Assembly: GCA_031472005.1 (NCBI GenBank) | Contig: PZJY01000001.1 | Coordinates: 3,596,001-3,660,000, forward strand | Source: Tetracladium setigerum | Lineage: Eukaryota; Ascomycota; Leotiomycetes; Helotiales | Direction of reading: 5' to 3' | Length of the DNA stretch: 64,000 nt | Part shown: positions 23,347-35,490 of the stretch, piece after piece | Numbering within the stretch: position 1 is the first letter of the stretch | Layout of the letters: every line of letters begins with the position of its first letter | The notes under the pieces: model-generated | The model's database searches: none | Told to the model about the DNA's origin: nothing | What the model saw: only the letters and a program-made list of their open reading frames with translations | Position numbers and translations under genes: made by a program

Positions 23347-24529
23347 TCACTCGTTGTAATGATACACCTGTTGATTGGTTAGTATTACTAGTCAGGTCGA
23401 GAGTTGGATCCGGGCTGTTTCGTACCTTGTAATTCGGTAGTCCAAAAGAACTCCATCCCAATCTCTTTGCCATCTTTGCAAATCCCTCCGTCTCGATCAA
23501 GTGGTAGAATGGAAATGGTGGGAACATAGCACCATCCCGATGGACCTCTGCCTTGACCAATAACGCCGTGCCCCCTACGCCATCCAATGCCACTTCTTGC
23601 TTTGGATCCCCATTTGCTTCTGCTAAATATGCCAGTAGTGTTCGATATGTGGCCATCTGTGCGTACCCCTCCAACAGAATGTCGTCTTTATCCATCTTTG
23701 CTGCCATCTCGCGAGCCGGATCACTGTCGATCCAGCTGTTGAAGTCATATGGTCTCTCGCTCAATGACTTCGTTTTGGGGTCAATGTATCGCTGGAAGCA
23801 GTTGGGTACGATGATAGGCTTATCGTGGGACGCAAGATCTTGAATCAGCGAAGGTGGTGTTTCGATGATATCTGCATCCAGCCATAACACCCAGGAGATA
23901 GAAGGTCCCAAAGTAGTAAAGAGAAGCGAATTCCTAGCCCTCGACATGGCTGCTCTCCTTGCCTTTTGATTTTCCATCTTGTGTCTGGTAGCTTCATTTT
24001 GATTGTTCAGTGGAGGATCGAAGTCTTGTCTTTCGATGATAATGCTGGCGAATCGCTTCTTCTCTGGCCCGTTCTTCTGGGTCTTTGTGATCTGTTCCTG
24101 CAGCGCTGCTGTGGCAGCGTTTCCATCCCTATTCCTCGGGATTATGAAACCCAGCGTAATCAACTCATGCGGATATGACATCTTCAGCAGATTGTCCCAG
24201 TACTCCTGATAAAATTTGGCGAGGGGCGTGAGAATGAGAATCCGTTCATTGTTGCCCACTGGATCGTTCGTTGCGGTGAGGTTGTTCATATGGTAGTGTA
24301 TCACTGGCGGTGGTATCCGCTTTCCTGCTGCGGACTTCTCATTTCCCTTTCGAAAGGGTGAGGTTGGTGGGGAGAGGGGATTCGAGGCTGCGCTCGCCTT
24401 TCGCGCTTTTGCGGATAGGGCGTCGGACCCTGATGGCGAGAAGAGGAAGACGACTATGAAAATACACAGAACCACGCCCACAATGATGGTGAGCGGGCTG
24501 GTGCGCCGTAATGACCGGACTGGCCCCAT
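23347..24529 (-). CDS. Anp1/Mnn9/Van1-family alpha-1,6-mannosyltransferase subunit
   Basis: Exon 1 (23426-24529) and a 21-base last exon (23347-23367) are joined across a 58-base intron, giving 374 residues ending GLPNYKVYHYNE. Reading through the intron would give an unrelated tail, so the splice is well supported. The N-terminus is a type II membrane anchor (TIIVGVVLCIFIVVFLF, about residues 13-29) after a short basic cytosolic part. The lumenal domain starts near 90 (ERILILTPLAKF) and has the donor-binding DxD-type motif in WVLWLDADIIETP at about 215. The family signature GGTALLVKAEVHRDGAMFPPF and ETEGFAKMAKRLGW follow. Members form M-Pol I or II in the early Golgi and extend the N-glycan mannan backbone. 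The residues do not let me decide firmly between Anp1, Mnn9 and Van1; Anp1 is my first guess. Confidence 0.88.
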
Positions 24530-26707
24530 TGCACTGATCTAATGCTGGGTGTCCTCAATGGATGGGAAGGTCACCGTGAGGTTATCGGTTTGGCATTGGT
24601 GTCCTGAAGAGGGTCGGGGGTTCTGAATTCGCGTCGCACAGCGCTTTACTTTGGGATTTGGCTGTCTCAGCAGTCTTCCCCGGAGTTGGGAGGGTTGGCA
24701 GAGTGTGCCGATGTGGTGAGGTGGTCGTAGATGTGTTCACTTGTGGGCGTGTGGAAAAGGAGATGGGGTTTGCGTATGTGGACTGTCCTCGTACTTTGAA
24801 TAATTTCGGTGGTTGTTTGGGACGAGGGGCCGAAAAGGGGCTAGCGGTGTTCCGGGAGGTTATACAAGCTGACTTGCAAGTTGCTTCGGATTCGTGATTG
24901 GGGTTGCTTTATTGATTGCTAGGGTTAAATTGTATTCTCATTCGTTGGATTGAAGATCACAGTTATCTGTGAATTGTCCTGTACTTGTACTCTTCATATG
25001 CCCTATTGGTGTTCTTCGTATACTTAATCTACCTACTTGTTGATATTAAAAAGCATGGTCTTGGCACCTTGAAGATCAAACGGAACATAGTAAGATTAGA
25101 ACTTAGGAAAATAACCTGTCTGTCTGCTTTCGTTATGTTCTTCTCCTGCTCACCATCACAGATGGTGTACTAAAATTTAACCTTATTTCCTTTTCTTTCC
25201 TTCTTCCTCCTTGGAACCATGGTCACTCAAATAATGCCCCTCTCAATGGGGTGGGTAGGCACACTTGCTTTTTGAAGGCGATGGCTCAGTTCATCTCGGT
25301 GAAATGCCCTCGTTCTGATGCTATTCTAGCCCGGTTCCTGCGTGATGCATAGTAGATCAACGTACGAGAAGAGTTCCTTCAAAACCTTTAGTCCAAGTCT
25401 CAAAGCCGTACAGTTCATAGCTGCTATAAGATCTGCCAAGGTGGTATCAATAAACACATCTTACATTGCGGTGGACCTTCTTCGTTTGACGTCGACCTCG
25501 ACACATTACGATCCATGAACACAAACAGTTCTTGTGAGAAGTAGACCAAGCGCCTGGCGGGTCACGCAACACAAGCAAGCGCAAGCCAACGCACTGACAT
25601 ACACGGCCAGCTATTCGATCGAAGAAGCGTCGGCTGTCAAACGGCGCTGTGTGGAGGTTTGTACGATCGAAACAAGTGAGGATCATGCTCCAGCCTCCGC
25701 GAAACGATACAAGATATATGCGGTAGGTAGTATATATGGATTAGCCCGCGAAGAGCGGGAGGAGGGCCAGTTCCTTGAGAGAGTAAGAGGGAGAGGTCAT
25801 AGTCACAAACATGGCCAATGAACACATTCGCCTTCCCCAGATTCCAAGTCTCTCCGAACGCCCAGATGCAGATTGTATCTCGAAGCACACAATCTGACTC
25901 TGCGGGCGTTTGGCTGCGTGATCTCTGTGATTCCTCGGGCAGCGGTGATGAGACACAGCAAAGATGGTCAAGATGTTCGAAATGAGTGGTCCCGGCAAGG
26001 GGAGATCTCTCGTCGGGCTCGCGTAGGGAGGACGCTATGCTCAAATGGATGTTTAGGCTTCTTGGAAGACCCTGACTACGGGGTCATTAGCATTGTTACC
26101 CCTGTAAATTGGGTGGATGTGGATGTGATGAATGGTGGATGGTTAATGGTTTGGCTTCTCCAGGGGGCGTGTTCGGTTCATCGCGAGTTGAATGAAGTCG
26201 TTCGTTCGTTTGCCGACAGCGCCCTCTCTCCCTCTCCCTCTCTTACTCCCTTCCCTTGACAGGCAAAGAACTTCTCTCTCTTTTCCTCCTCTTCATTCTC
26301 TTCATCTCCCTTCGAATTTTCCGGCTTCCCTACCAACAAATCTCCTCAACTTCCACTCCCTCGGAGCAGATGGCTTGTCACAGCCAGAGCGTCACATTGA
26401 TTTGCTGATAACTCACAACTCACCTCCCTCCTCCCCCTCATCTCCCAACACCCTTATTGCGCTGGCTTCGCTCACTTTTCCGCGTTGACGCCTACTGGAA
26501 ACTCACCTTTATCCCTCCTCTTCACCTTCCGATCGCTCGAATCGATTTGAATCACGACAAGAAGCGAAGCTGGTGCCAACAATTACTCTGCCCCGTCGAC
26601 CGTGGCCTACATTCAAGACCGATTAAACTTCCCACCACCACCACCAACCTAAGACCTTCCAAACACCCGGATTTTCATGTCTTTCCCCTGCTGACAGTAA
26701 CATCAAA
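24530..26707. other. 2.2-kb intergenic region, divergent promoters
   Basis: Upstream sequence of the mannosyltransferase (minus) and of the basic disordered protein (plus), with a long CT-rich leader at about 26200-26700. No gene seen. Confidence 0.5.
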
Positions 26708-27706
26708 ATGGAACCCGTACCCGAGACAGAGAGGATGGAGGAGTTCCGCGCTTCCCCAGTCCCAGTTCTGCGGCTGCAGGCTACTTCGTTATACGACATC
26801 AAGGAATTAGAAAGGCCTCAAGCTGTCCGACGATGCACCGATCCCACCCCACAATCGCCTCGATCCCCGATCTCTGCCTCCCCTATGGTGCCATTTCGAC
26901 CTCGAAATACATCCCCCTTCTCTCGCGGACACCTGCGATCCAAGTCCTCCACCTCTGCCCGCGCACCACCTATGATCAGGGCACAATCCATGCCAGGATT
27001 CAATGGACAAGGGCACTTACTTGCATCTCCAATCCAACGACCGGCCAGTCCCTTGGGATCACCGAGCAGAATCCGCACACCTCGAAAGCCAGCCGATGAG
27101 GTTTTTCCGGGCATGCCAAACCGCTCGTTGAGAAACATCACGGAGTTGGGCGATCTCTCGGAGGAGCATCACACTCCTAGGACAATGGAGCGAAGTGGCT
27201 CGCCAGTGCTTGGTCTGCCAGCTGGCGCCAGCTTTACACGCTCACGAAGACCTTCCTCGCCTCTGCGCTATGGATCTCATAGTTCCGCAGCGAGCACTAC
27301 CTCGACCACCTCATCCGTCACCTCCTCCCCATCGTACCCCTCTTACGGATTCTCAACATCGGGCGGCTACTCTGGTCTATTGGGCTACCCTGTTTCTTAC
27401 GGATCTTCATCTGTCCCCTCGACACCAACCTCTGCCCGCTCTCGAAGCCCAAGTATCTCCAGCTTGGAGACCATACCTGATTCACCAGATGCTGAGGCTG
27501 CAGCATTGGAGGCGGAAAACATTGCACAACTCAAGGCAGCGGCTGATGCTGCGGATGGAGGGGACGAGACGAGGTCCAAACTGTCATTGGATACCTCTGG
27601 AAACCGTGGTCGAACACTTGGAATACGAGATAAGCGAAAACGATGGAGTGTCTGTGGAGCTGAACGAAGAGGTGATCTAAATTTGGACACAATTTGGGAG
27701 GATTGA
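26708..27706 (+). CDS. Ser/Pro-rich basic disordered protein
   Basis: A single open frame of 332 residues. The ATG at 26708 follows a long CT-rich leader. The N-terminus (RASPVPVLRLQATSLYDIKE) is the only clearly ordered-looking start. The middle is dominated by Ser, Pro and Arg (RGHLRSKSSTSARAPP, and SRRPSSPLRYGSHSSAAST) with many SP sites. A short helical stretch rich in Ala and Glu (about 262-290) precedes the conserved-looking C-terminus DKRKRWSVCGAERRGDLN followed by LDTIWED. Homologues in ascomycete genomes are usually labelled 'basic proline-rich protein', which describes composition only. No signal peptide or membrane segment is visible. Function unknown. Confidence 0.8.
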   Translation: MEPVPETERMEEFRASPVPVLRLQATSLYDIKELERPQAVRRCTDPTPQSPRSPISASPMVPFRPRNTSPFSRGHLRSKSSTSARAPPMIRAQSMPGFNGQGHLLASPIQRPASPLGSPSRIRTPRKPADEVFPGMPNRSLRNITELGDLSEEHHTPRTMERSGSPVLGLPAGASFTRSRRPSSPLRYGSHSSAASTTSTTSSVTSSPSYPSYGFSTSGGYSGLLGYPVSYGSSSVPSTPTSARSRSPSISSLETIPDSPDAEAAALEAENIAQLKAAADAADGGDETRSKLSLDTSGNRGRTLGIRDKRKRWSVCGAERRGDLNLDTIWED

Positions 27707-29228
27707 GAGGTCTCGCAGGTTCAGGTCATTTCAGAAAGATTGGTATCGCAAGATCTGAAGCTTCTGCAAAGGATCCCTTGCAAGTGGAAAGAGAGAGAGA
27801 GGGAGCGAGAGAGCGCGCAAGGAAGGAATCACGGTTGCTTTGACTTTTTTTCCTTTACACTCGACAAAAAGTCCCTTTGTGTACGATACCCTCTTGCATT
27901 TTCTCATCGCATTCACACATGGAGTACTTGGGAGGGGATTGGGTCTTTTTTCTATTTTGAGCATTTCCGGGTCTGCGAGGGGTTTTTTAATGTTTTGATG
28001 TCCCTAATTGTATAGTGGTCTGGGACTCGAGTAAGCAAGTGGGTTAGTCTGAAAGTATTAATCCAAAAAAGATCAAAACTGCCCTGTTCTAGGTTTTGAG
28101 AATTGTCTCTGGTTGAAACATCATGCCGTTTGTTGTCAGCTATTTCGTTCGGCGTGGCCTGCGAGATTGCACGCATAACGGCAAGAAGGTAAAGAGGAAA
28201 AGCCTTCTTCGTTTCAAAATCTAAATGATTCCCCTCATTGCCAGTGACTTTCTAGCATGACCTTTTGTGGAGAAAGGGCGCTAGTTGTGGTTGTTGAGAT
28301 TAATCAGTATTTAGTATCATCAACACTACCTACCTCATTGAAGCTACGGTAGATCTGATGTCAGCTGAAAGACAAAATGAGTACCTAGGCACCTAATCAA
28401 TCTAAGCATCTAATGTATGATAAGCCACTATAAAAATCCCACTCTTACAATTCCTACCTACCTATTCAGAGAGACGATGTTGCGCTCTTCCCCTTCGAAC
28501 TTGAAGTCCTACTCATGCCGCCCCATCCATCCTCAATTCTTACTTTTTCCCCTAGTCGCCGCCGTAATGATAGCTACCTAATCAAATCTCTCCTACGACT
28601 TCTCTTCAATTCAATACTTCGATACCTAATCATGTTTGTCATCCTCTCCTTCCTCGTACCTTAAGGGTCCATTGTTTGCTTAGATCAGCTTCGGCTTCGG
28701 CTTACTTCGTAAGATACCTAGTACAGAAGGATGACTGATTGTATACAGTACGGATAACAGTGATTGATGGGTTTATTGTCTATTTAGGTACTGCTAATTG
28801 AATATTTAATAAAATAAAAGAGGTGAAATTTGGATACTGAGAGTTGAGGGATGGTACTGTACCGTCCTGTAACCAAGCTTAAAGAAGCCCTGCATTGCGC
28901 ACCAATCACAGGCGGTGCATTTGGAACAGAGCCCCTCATTCAGGCGGTGGGGTCGACGACGACGACGACGACATCTTTTGTGTGTCTTAATGCGGAAATT
29001 CGGGATCTGACATTGATCCTTCCCCAGCTATCTACTCGCGTACATTTTGCCTATAAGAACTTTTGTTTCCCTCGCTCTTCCTGCTCTTTCCTTCGATTAA
29101 ATAAACTTATTCATAATTACATTCAAACCGGTCCTCATTACCTTTCGCAATCCCCATATCTATCTACCAACCCAACAGCCAGTGGCGTTGGAGTATATAT
29201 ATGATACATTCAATACTGCATTGCCGCC
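27707..29228. other. intergenic
   Basis: Rich in TACCTA/TAGGTA-type short motifs (28320-28790). A CGA trinucleotide run lies at about 28953-28970. It includes the P450 promoter. No gene seen. Confidence 0.5.
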
Positions 29229-30979
29229 ATGTCTTTCCCTTACAAGCCCATGACGATCTCGTCTGCTGTGGGCGCATATGTCTTAGTTACCCATCTACCC
29301 AATAGTCTCCTGTTCTCTAGACCTAGTTATCTCGGAACTTTCATCCAGCTCTGGATTCTGGAATTCGTCGCCTGGGCATTCCATGCCGTTATTTTATACC
29401 CTAAGTTTCTCTCCCCCTTAAGACATCTTCCTGCGCCCACGGGAGATAGCTGGTGGAATGGGCAGTTTGGCAGGATCAAAGCAGAGCCTTCTGGAGCCCC
29501 AATGCGAGAATGGTACCGCCCACATCTACTGCCATATACTGGTTTTATACTTAACTAATTCGCAACTTCAGGACCAATGAGATCCCTAACGATGGTATTA
29601 TTCGTTATCTTGGAATGCTCAATTCTGAGCGCGTACTCCTCACGAGTCCCAAAGCACTGGGTGAAGTGCTCACCACTAAGAACTACGACTTCATTAAACC
29701 TACACAGATACGCAATGGAATTGGTCGGTTGCTAGGTTTTGGCGTCCTACTCGCAGAAGGCGACGAGCACAAACTCCAGCGCAAGAACCTCATGCCCGCC
29801 TTCGCATTTCGTCACGTCAAAGATCTCTACCCAACATTCTGGAAGATCTCAAGTCAAGCCGTAGAAGCCATGACAGCGCACATCCAAGCCGGCGGATTGA
29901 CCCAGGATAAGATGGGTGAAGTCGTGCGAAACACCAACTTAGCAGAAGGAGAAGTCATTCTGGAATTGAGTGATTGGGGCAGCAGGGCTACGCTCGATAT
30001 CATCGGCATCGCAGGAATGGGTAAGGATTTCGGCGCTATTCAAGACCCCAATAATCTCCTCAACCAAACCTATCGCACAGTCTTCAAACCTTCAAGCCAA
30101 GCCGCCTTTCTTGGAATGCTCAATCTCTTCCTCCCCTCCTGGTTCGTTCGCAAACTCCCCGTCAAACGAAATGGGGAAATCGAAGAATGCGTAGCCATCA
30201 TCCGCGCAGAATGCCGCGCACTCATCCGTGCAAAAAAGGAGAAATTGGAAAAGAAGGAACTTCATGATTTAGACATCCTAAGCGTCGCTCTTGAATCCGG
30301 TGTATTCAGCGAAGAGAATCTCATCGATCAACTCATGACCTTCCTGGCAGCGGGCCACGAAACAACGGCCACAGCCATGACCTGGGCCATTTACATGCTC
30401 TGTCTCAACCCGGAGATACAAACACGTCTCCGAGATGAAATACGCACGCATTTGCCCAGTCCGTCTGCGGGTGTGGAGATCACATCGCAAGACATCGACT
30501 CATTGCCATACTTGAACGCAGTATGCTCCGAGGTCCTTCGCTATTACTCACCCGTTCCCATGACCCTCCGCGACGCAGCAGTAGACACCACCATCCTGGG
30601 CCAACCCATCCCAAAAGGAACCCGTATCGTCATCTGCCCCTGGGCCACCAACCGACAGCCATCGCTCTGGGGCGAAAACTCCAACACATTCGACCCCACT
30701 CGCTGGCTTCCGTCGGACAGCAATCCACAGAGCGCGAATGGGGGTGCGCAGAGTAATTATTCGTATTTGACCTTTTTGCATGGACCGAGGAGTTGTATTG
30801 GTCAGGCGTTTGCGAAGGGGGAGTTTGCGGTGCTTTTGGCGGCTTGGGTGGGGAGGTTGGAGTTTGGTTTGAATGATGAGGCGTTGAGGGATGAGGAGAA
30901 ATTGGTGATTAAGGGTGGTGCGACGGCGAAACCGCATAAGGGGTTGCATGCGAGAGTGAAGATTGTGGAGGGGTGGTGA
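29229..30979 (+). CDS. cytochrome P450 monooxygenase
   Basis: Exons 29229-29512 and 29572-30979 are joined across a 59-base intron, giving 563 residues. The N-terminus is hydrophobic (about residues 10-60) and should anchor the protein in the ER membrane. Family landmarks are in order: LRHLPAPTGD proline region near 65-75, the C-helix part EGDEHKLQRKNLMPAF, the I-helix oxygen-binding motif AGHETT at about residue 355, the K-helix ExxR (EVLR) near 414, FDPTRWLP, and the haem-binding loop FLHGPRSCIG with its Cys near residue 503. All catalytic residues are present. It looks like a class II microsomal enzyme that needs NADPH-P450 reductase. Neighbours are unrelated, so no biosynthetic cluster is implied and the substrate is unknown. 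Confidence 0.95.
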
Positions 30980-31437
30980 GTGTGATTAAGTCTATGTCGT
31001 GTGAGTGGATAATGAGTTTATGAGGATCATGAGTGATGTGCGGTATTTTAGTATTGAAAGGAGCACGTTGAAACTCTTCTTGTGATGTTTCTAGTCGTGG
31101 GTTGGAGTGGGTTGTTTAGAATAGTGTATTGATTGCGTCACTCTAGGATTTGGACGAAATGAGTTGCATGAATGAAATATAGACTGGGCTATTGATTGAC
31201 CTTTCCCCTTCGTGACAATTAGCCCTCGGAAGCTATCAGATGTAGAAGCATAGAGAGACAGCAGAATGGGTACGTGTGTGTGCAAAAGAACGTTATTTTT
31301 GATAAAAATCTTTGATTTATTTACCACAGGCTAGTATTTTGATTTACTCCTTTTTAAAACCCGCTAAAACAAGAACAAGCATTTTAACTAGTCTCTTCTC
31401 TATATCTGTCTGTCTGTATATCGGTATATCTGTATAT
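30980..31437. other. intergenic between convergent genes
   Basis: Short AT-rich spacer between the P450 and PXR1 3' ends, with a TATATCTG-type repeat at about 31398-31440. Confidence 0.5.
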
Positions 31438-32830
31438 CTACACCTGCGACTTGATCATAAAAATCTATAAAAGGAAGTTTGAGTTAGTAAACAAGACACA
31501 ATGGGTAGTTGATTTGGAAGAAGACAGAGAGATGGGGGAACAAACCTGGTTCAAAGCAGTCACATCCATACTCGCCATGCGCTTCTGTGCAATATTTCGT
31601 GCTCGAATCGCATGCATCCCCTGAACCATCGGCGTCGATCTCCCACTCGATTCTGTAGTCAGCGCAGGTGTTCTCGAAGATGATGATTCAGAATCCGAGG
31701 AGGAGTCGTCCTTCTTCTCCTCCTTTCTACTTTTCTTCTTAGATTTAGATTTCGACTTGGATGATTTCGATTTCGATTCTTTGGTGGTCTCGCTGTTGTC
31801 TGCGGTGGTAGCTTTTGCTTTTTCCTCCTTCTGTTCTCGCTTCTCGCGCTTTTTCTCCTTCTTTTCCTTCTTTTCTTGCTTACGCTGCTGTTTGCTTCGC
31901 TCTTCATCGGAGGGGGTATCTTTGGAATCGGTCTTGGTTTGTTTATCTTTCTTTGATGATTTTTTCTTCGATAGTTTGACTTCCTTCAATGCCGTGGTGA
32001 CTTCTTCCTCGCTGTCTTCGGTCTTCTGTTTCTTGGATTTCTTGACCTTGACGGCTACCACTTCTGCAGAGGAGGCTTCCTTCTCCAATTTCTGCTTTTT
32101 CGACGTCTTACTTGTTGTCACAGCTGCTGTTTCGGGGGTTGGTTCTTCGACGTCCTCCAGTTTCCTCTTCTTCGATTTTTTGGATTTCTCCACCACAACT
32201 GGAGTCTTCTCCTCCTCCTCATCTTCTTCTTCTTCTTCAGAAGACGAAGAAGAAGAATCGCTCGAGTCACTGTCACTCCCCTCCTTCAATTTCCTAACCC
32301 TCTCCTTCTCCGCCTCAATCAACGGCTGGATCTTATCACCCACCAGCAAACCCCCGGCACAAATCTAATACTGCCCCACCTCTGCTCGGCGTAAATCGCC
32401 CGTTTCAAGTCCTCCCTACTCTTCACCTCTCTCTCCAATTCATCCTCGTCTTTCCCATTCAGCCTGCCCAGCAGCGTCTGAAACGCATCTAATCCCGTAC
32501 ACTCCCCCGCTCCAACACCACTTCCAATTTTTGCGCCCAGACCGAGATTGTCGTCTTTGATGGTAACGCGAATGTGTGAGAAGTTGGCGTCAGTGTGGAA
32601 TTCTGCGTGCGCTGCGTTCTTAATACCGAGGTGGTCGCCGGGTTGCCAACCTTGAGAGGTCATCATTCGGTGCCCGAAGGATTGAGTATCGTTGGTCCAT
32701 TTTGTGTTGTTAGGATCGTGGGAGAGTTTTATGCGTCTGGTGGAGTTAATTGGAATTAGTGACAATGTATTTTACCGGGTGTAAGGAGATGGGTAGGGTG
32801 GTTTTACTGTTTGGGTTGTGCGAGACCCAT
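31438..32830 (-). CDS. pxr1: PXR1/PinX1-type G-patch ribosome biogenesis protein
   Basis: Exon 1 (32808-32830) is only 23 bases and encodes MGLAQPKQ. A 71-base intron follows, then the main exon (31546-32736), an 81-base intron and a last exon (31438-31464) ending IFMIKSQV. The N-terminus has the family block RIKLSHDPNNTKW and a G-patch (SFGHRMMTSQGWQPGDHLG) that should activate a DEAH helicase. The C-terminal half is a long Lys/Glu/Ser-rich nucleolar tail. Yeast Pxr1 works in pre-rRNA/snoRNA processing and can inhibit telomerase; human PINX1 is related. The frame breaks at a run of five C (plus strand 32351-32355): one more base gives RFVPGGLLVGDKIQ and a 413-residue protein. I read this as a sequence error. 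Confidence 0.93.
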
Positions 32831-33177
32831 GGTTGCGGTTTGGGACAAAAAATCAATCAAATACAAGATATAACGATTTGGGGGAAGTTGGGGAATTTTT
32901 TGTGAGGCTTCAAGAAAATGTCGCCGTCGAAATTTTGGTGGAGCTCACTCTTGTGCTCATGGTGACGCTAGTCTGTGATTGGTCGTGCTCCGGGTGGTAG
33001 CCTTGGCAAGGCTGAGGTCTTTGAGGGGCAGGTCATTCATTAATTGTATGTCTCTCTCACACTTCTTCACATCCAACTCAGTCGCCTGTTCCTCACAGCA
33101 TCTAAAGACACATTCAAAATCTATCAGGGTTAATTACCAAAAAAAATTAGTCATTTTCCTGGAAAAACGCGGTCACA
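32831..33177. other. divergent promoter region
   Basis: A 347-base spacer shared by PXR1 (minus) and the coiled-coil gene (plus). No other feature seen. Confidence 0.5.
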
Positions 33178-33732
33178 ATGCCCAAACAAACCGGCAAGAA
33201 GAACAAGGCTTTCGCTGGTGACAGCGATGAAGACCAAAGTCCTTCACATGCAGCAACGCCAGAAAACTCAATGGCTCGCCTAGCAAAGATGATAGAAGAC
33301 GTATGTATATACGAACAAATTGTCTACCCATTTCAACTTTCCATTTTATCCCTTCAGTATACTAACAAATTTCTCAGGATCGTCGACGCCGCGAAGCTCA
33401 ACGCACAGCTCTTTTCATCGAGCATGAGAAGCTTGTCAAGACTACTAAAGCTAAGATTACAACTCTCTTTGGAGATAGAAGAACACGTGTGTATGTTTTG
33501 TCTGTCCTTCAAGTTCTGCAGAATCAATTGTGCTGATGGTGCTTAAAGTACCAAGTCCCAGCGAGAGCTGTGGGTCAGACTGAACGAATTGAACAAGAGA
33601 CGTCAGGATATCGAGGGCAAGATCTTGGCCAGTATGAAGAGCATTGAGAAACAGACGGCAAATATTGCTGCGGAGCTTGATGTCGTGTTCAAGGGCCGCA
33701 TCGAGGATATCGAGAACCCTGATTCTGAATGA
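33178..33732 (+). CDS. small conserved helical/coiled-coil protein
   Basis: Three exons (33178-33300, 33378-33490, 33549-33732) with introns of 77 and 58 bases make a 139-residue protein. The second intron uses a GTATGT donor, and phase checking puts the junction inside a Val codon (RRTRVTKSQRELW). After a polar N-terminus (MPKQTGKKNKAFAGDSDEDQ) the rest is charged and heptad-like: MARLAKMIEDDRRRREAQR, then HEKLVKTTKAKITTLF, then RLNELNKRRQDIEGKILAS. It is probably one long helical bundle or coiled coil with an acidic end. There is no signal peptide or membrane segment. I do not recognise the family; size and composition would suit a small subunit of a nuclear or cytoskeletal complex (inference only). 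Confidence 0.8.
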
Positions 33733-34322
33733 AGTGTCTCAGAGTAGGTAGGTAAGCTCTTGGAATTCGAATACATACCTATGTGACATGCTGACTTCGC
33801 CTAGTATCTCAAACTTCAGAGACATGACATAACAGCATTTCAGAGACAGTTGAAGAGATTCAAAAGAGAGAAGAGAACTACCTGAGTATGCTATTGCCTG
33901 CCCTTCCTTACCCTTGATATGACACTGACACTTTGAAATTCGCAGCGCCGTAACTACCATCACACTTGCTATTCAGCTATTCCACGTACAATACATTTCT
34001 GCAGAGCATCAGAACTCAAAAAGAAGATACCCACTTAGCTACAACAAAATAAGACTATAAACTATCACAATCCAAAACTGTGCTCAATCCTTGAGAGAGC
34101 TTCAGTACTTGATTGTGCATGTACTCTCAATCTTGCACACCAACGGTGAATACTTAGCAATATTTCTAGATCATACTTGGTCTACGCAACACACTGCCGT
34201 ATTCTGCATGCTAATGCTGTCCTTAAAATCATAATCTCATCGATCGCTCCAAGAAGCGAAACCCAACTATCTTCTAAACGCCAACCTATGCAAACCGTCA
34301 TAAATAATGATACAAACACCAC
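33733..34322. other. intergenic between convergent genes
   Basis: AT-rich 3' flanks, no gene seen. Confidence 0.5.
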
Positions 34323-35101
34323 CTAGAACCCACCGACCCTATCGTCTCTCCACAAGCCCGCCGCCCTCCCTCCGATCGTGATCCATTCTCTAACAGCTTC
34401 AATCATCACCTTGAACAATCCCTGTGGCTTCTCCTTTGGTGCACCAGGCATCCCAGGTGCTTCACTCCCCATTGTAGGCAACACATTATCACTGGCGGAC
34501 AGGGAGACAAATAGAGAGAATGGAACAAGCCACACGAGGAGGCCGAAGTAGGAAGCAATTTCGGTGAACGTGGGGAGATTCGGCGGATCGTAGCGTGATT
34601 GAGGGGCATTTAGGGTGACGTTGGAGAAGTGGGAGAACCAAAAGTAGTGGTTTATGATGACGAGGACTGTAAAAGCAAATATGAGCTTTGAGCTTTCTAC
34701 TCCGGCAGCAAGCGGGCAAGGAAATGTATCTTACCGCAGGAGATGATGAACAACGGCTCTGAAAGCTTTACGAAGGGGAAACGTCGCAAGTTTAGCAGGT
34801 AGATAAGATGCGAGACGATGCTCATAACAGAGAGCTTGAACGGGAAGCCATCGATGATGCAGAGCAGAACTTGGGTGCCGATGATAGCATAGATCATACG
34901 GGTAAGGAACCTCTTCGCAATGACGGTGTGCTCTTCAACAAGTTCGGAGAGGTAGTACAATCCCGAAGCTACCCAATTTTCACAGATTAGCATAGTGCAA
35001 ACATGTGCTTTTCGAGGACGAAACAACTTACCGATTGCAAGTGTTAGGAAAGAAAAGCCGATGGCCAGGCCAAGATACCCGACAAGTGGTAGAATCCACA
35101 T
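34323..35101 (-). CDS. svp26: SVP26/TEX261-family ER-Golgi cargo receptor
   Basis: Three exons (35032-35101, 34735-34968, 34323-34666) with introns of 63 and 68 bases give 215 residues. Both junctions restore a continuous family sequence. Four hydrophobic segments are visible: the N-terminal GYLGLAIGFSFLTLAIASGL, IYAIIGTQVLLCIIDGF, the stretch around MSIVSHLIYLLNLR, and EIASYFGLLVWLVPFSLFV. Signature stretches of the family are SGLYYLSELVEEHTV and VLVIINHYFWFSHFSNV. Yeast Svp26 is an adaptor that loads several type II mannosyltransferases into COPII vesicles, so it works in the same pathway as the Anp1/Mnn9-like enzyme encoded 11 kb away. The cytosolic C-terminus is Pro/Gly-rich. Confidence 0.92.
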
Positions 35102-35490
35102 AATTATTTGCTCTTGACGTGCTATGAAATTTGCATGTTCGGGGTTCGTGATGTTCGTTGCGTTTGTTGTAGAGGGCGAGGAATGCTACTGTAGTCTGTA
35201 AGGGGCTTCGTGTTCATTCAACGGATCGTTCTGGAGTTCCCCAAAATTGTGACGCGTTTGGAGTGCTGGCCCGCAAGTGGCGCCAATCACTTGCCAAGAA
35301 CTGCCCACCAAAATATTTTTGAACATCTTCAACTGCACACCTTGGGACTTCACGAATTCATTTTGAATTTTGCGCCAATTCAATGTTGACAGAACTTCAA
35401 CATTGAACAGACAAAACTCCGCGCCTGAACTCACCAGCAACATTTCAACTATCTTGGATTGAGTTCTTTGTCAACCCCAAACCCGCCATC
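35102..35490. other. divergent promoter region
   Basis: A 389-base spacer shared by SVP26 (minus) and BUD23 (plus). The imperfect inverted pair GTTGACAGAACTTCAACATT near 35382 may be chance. Confidence 0.4.

Noticed and set aside
29229..30979. Secondary-metabolite cluster around the P450
   Set aside because: Neighbours are PXR1, BUD23 and structural genes; no backbone synthase is seen, and the FAD oxidase lies 32 kb away.
31757..32368. 203-codon plus-strand frame opposite pxr1
   Set aside because: Phe/Ser-rich antisense of the Lys/Glu/Ser tail of PXR1; not a separate gene.
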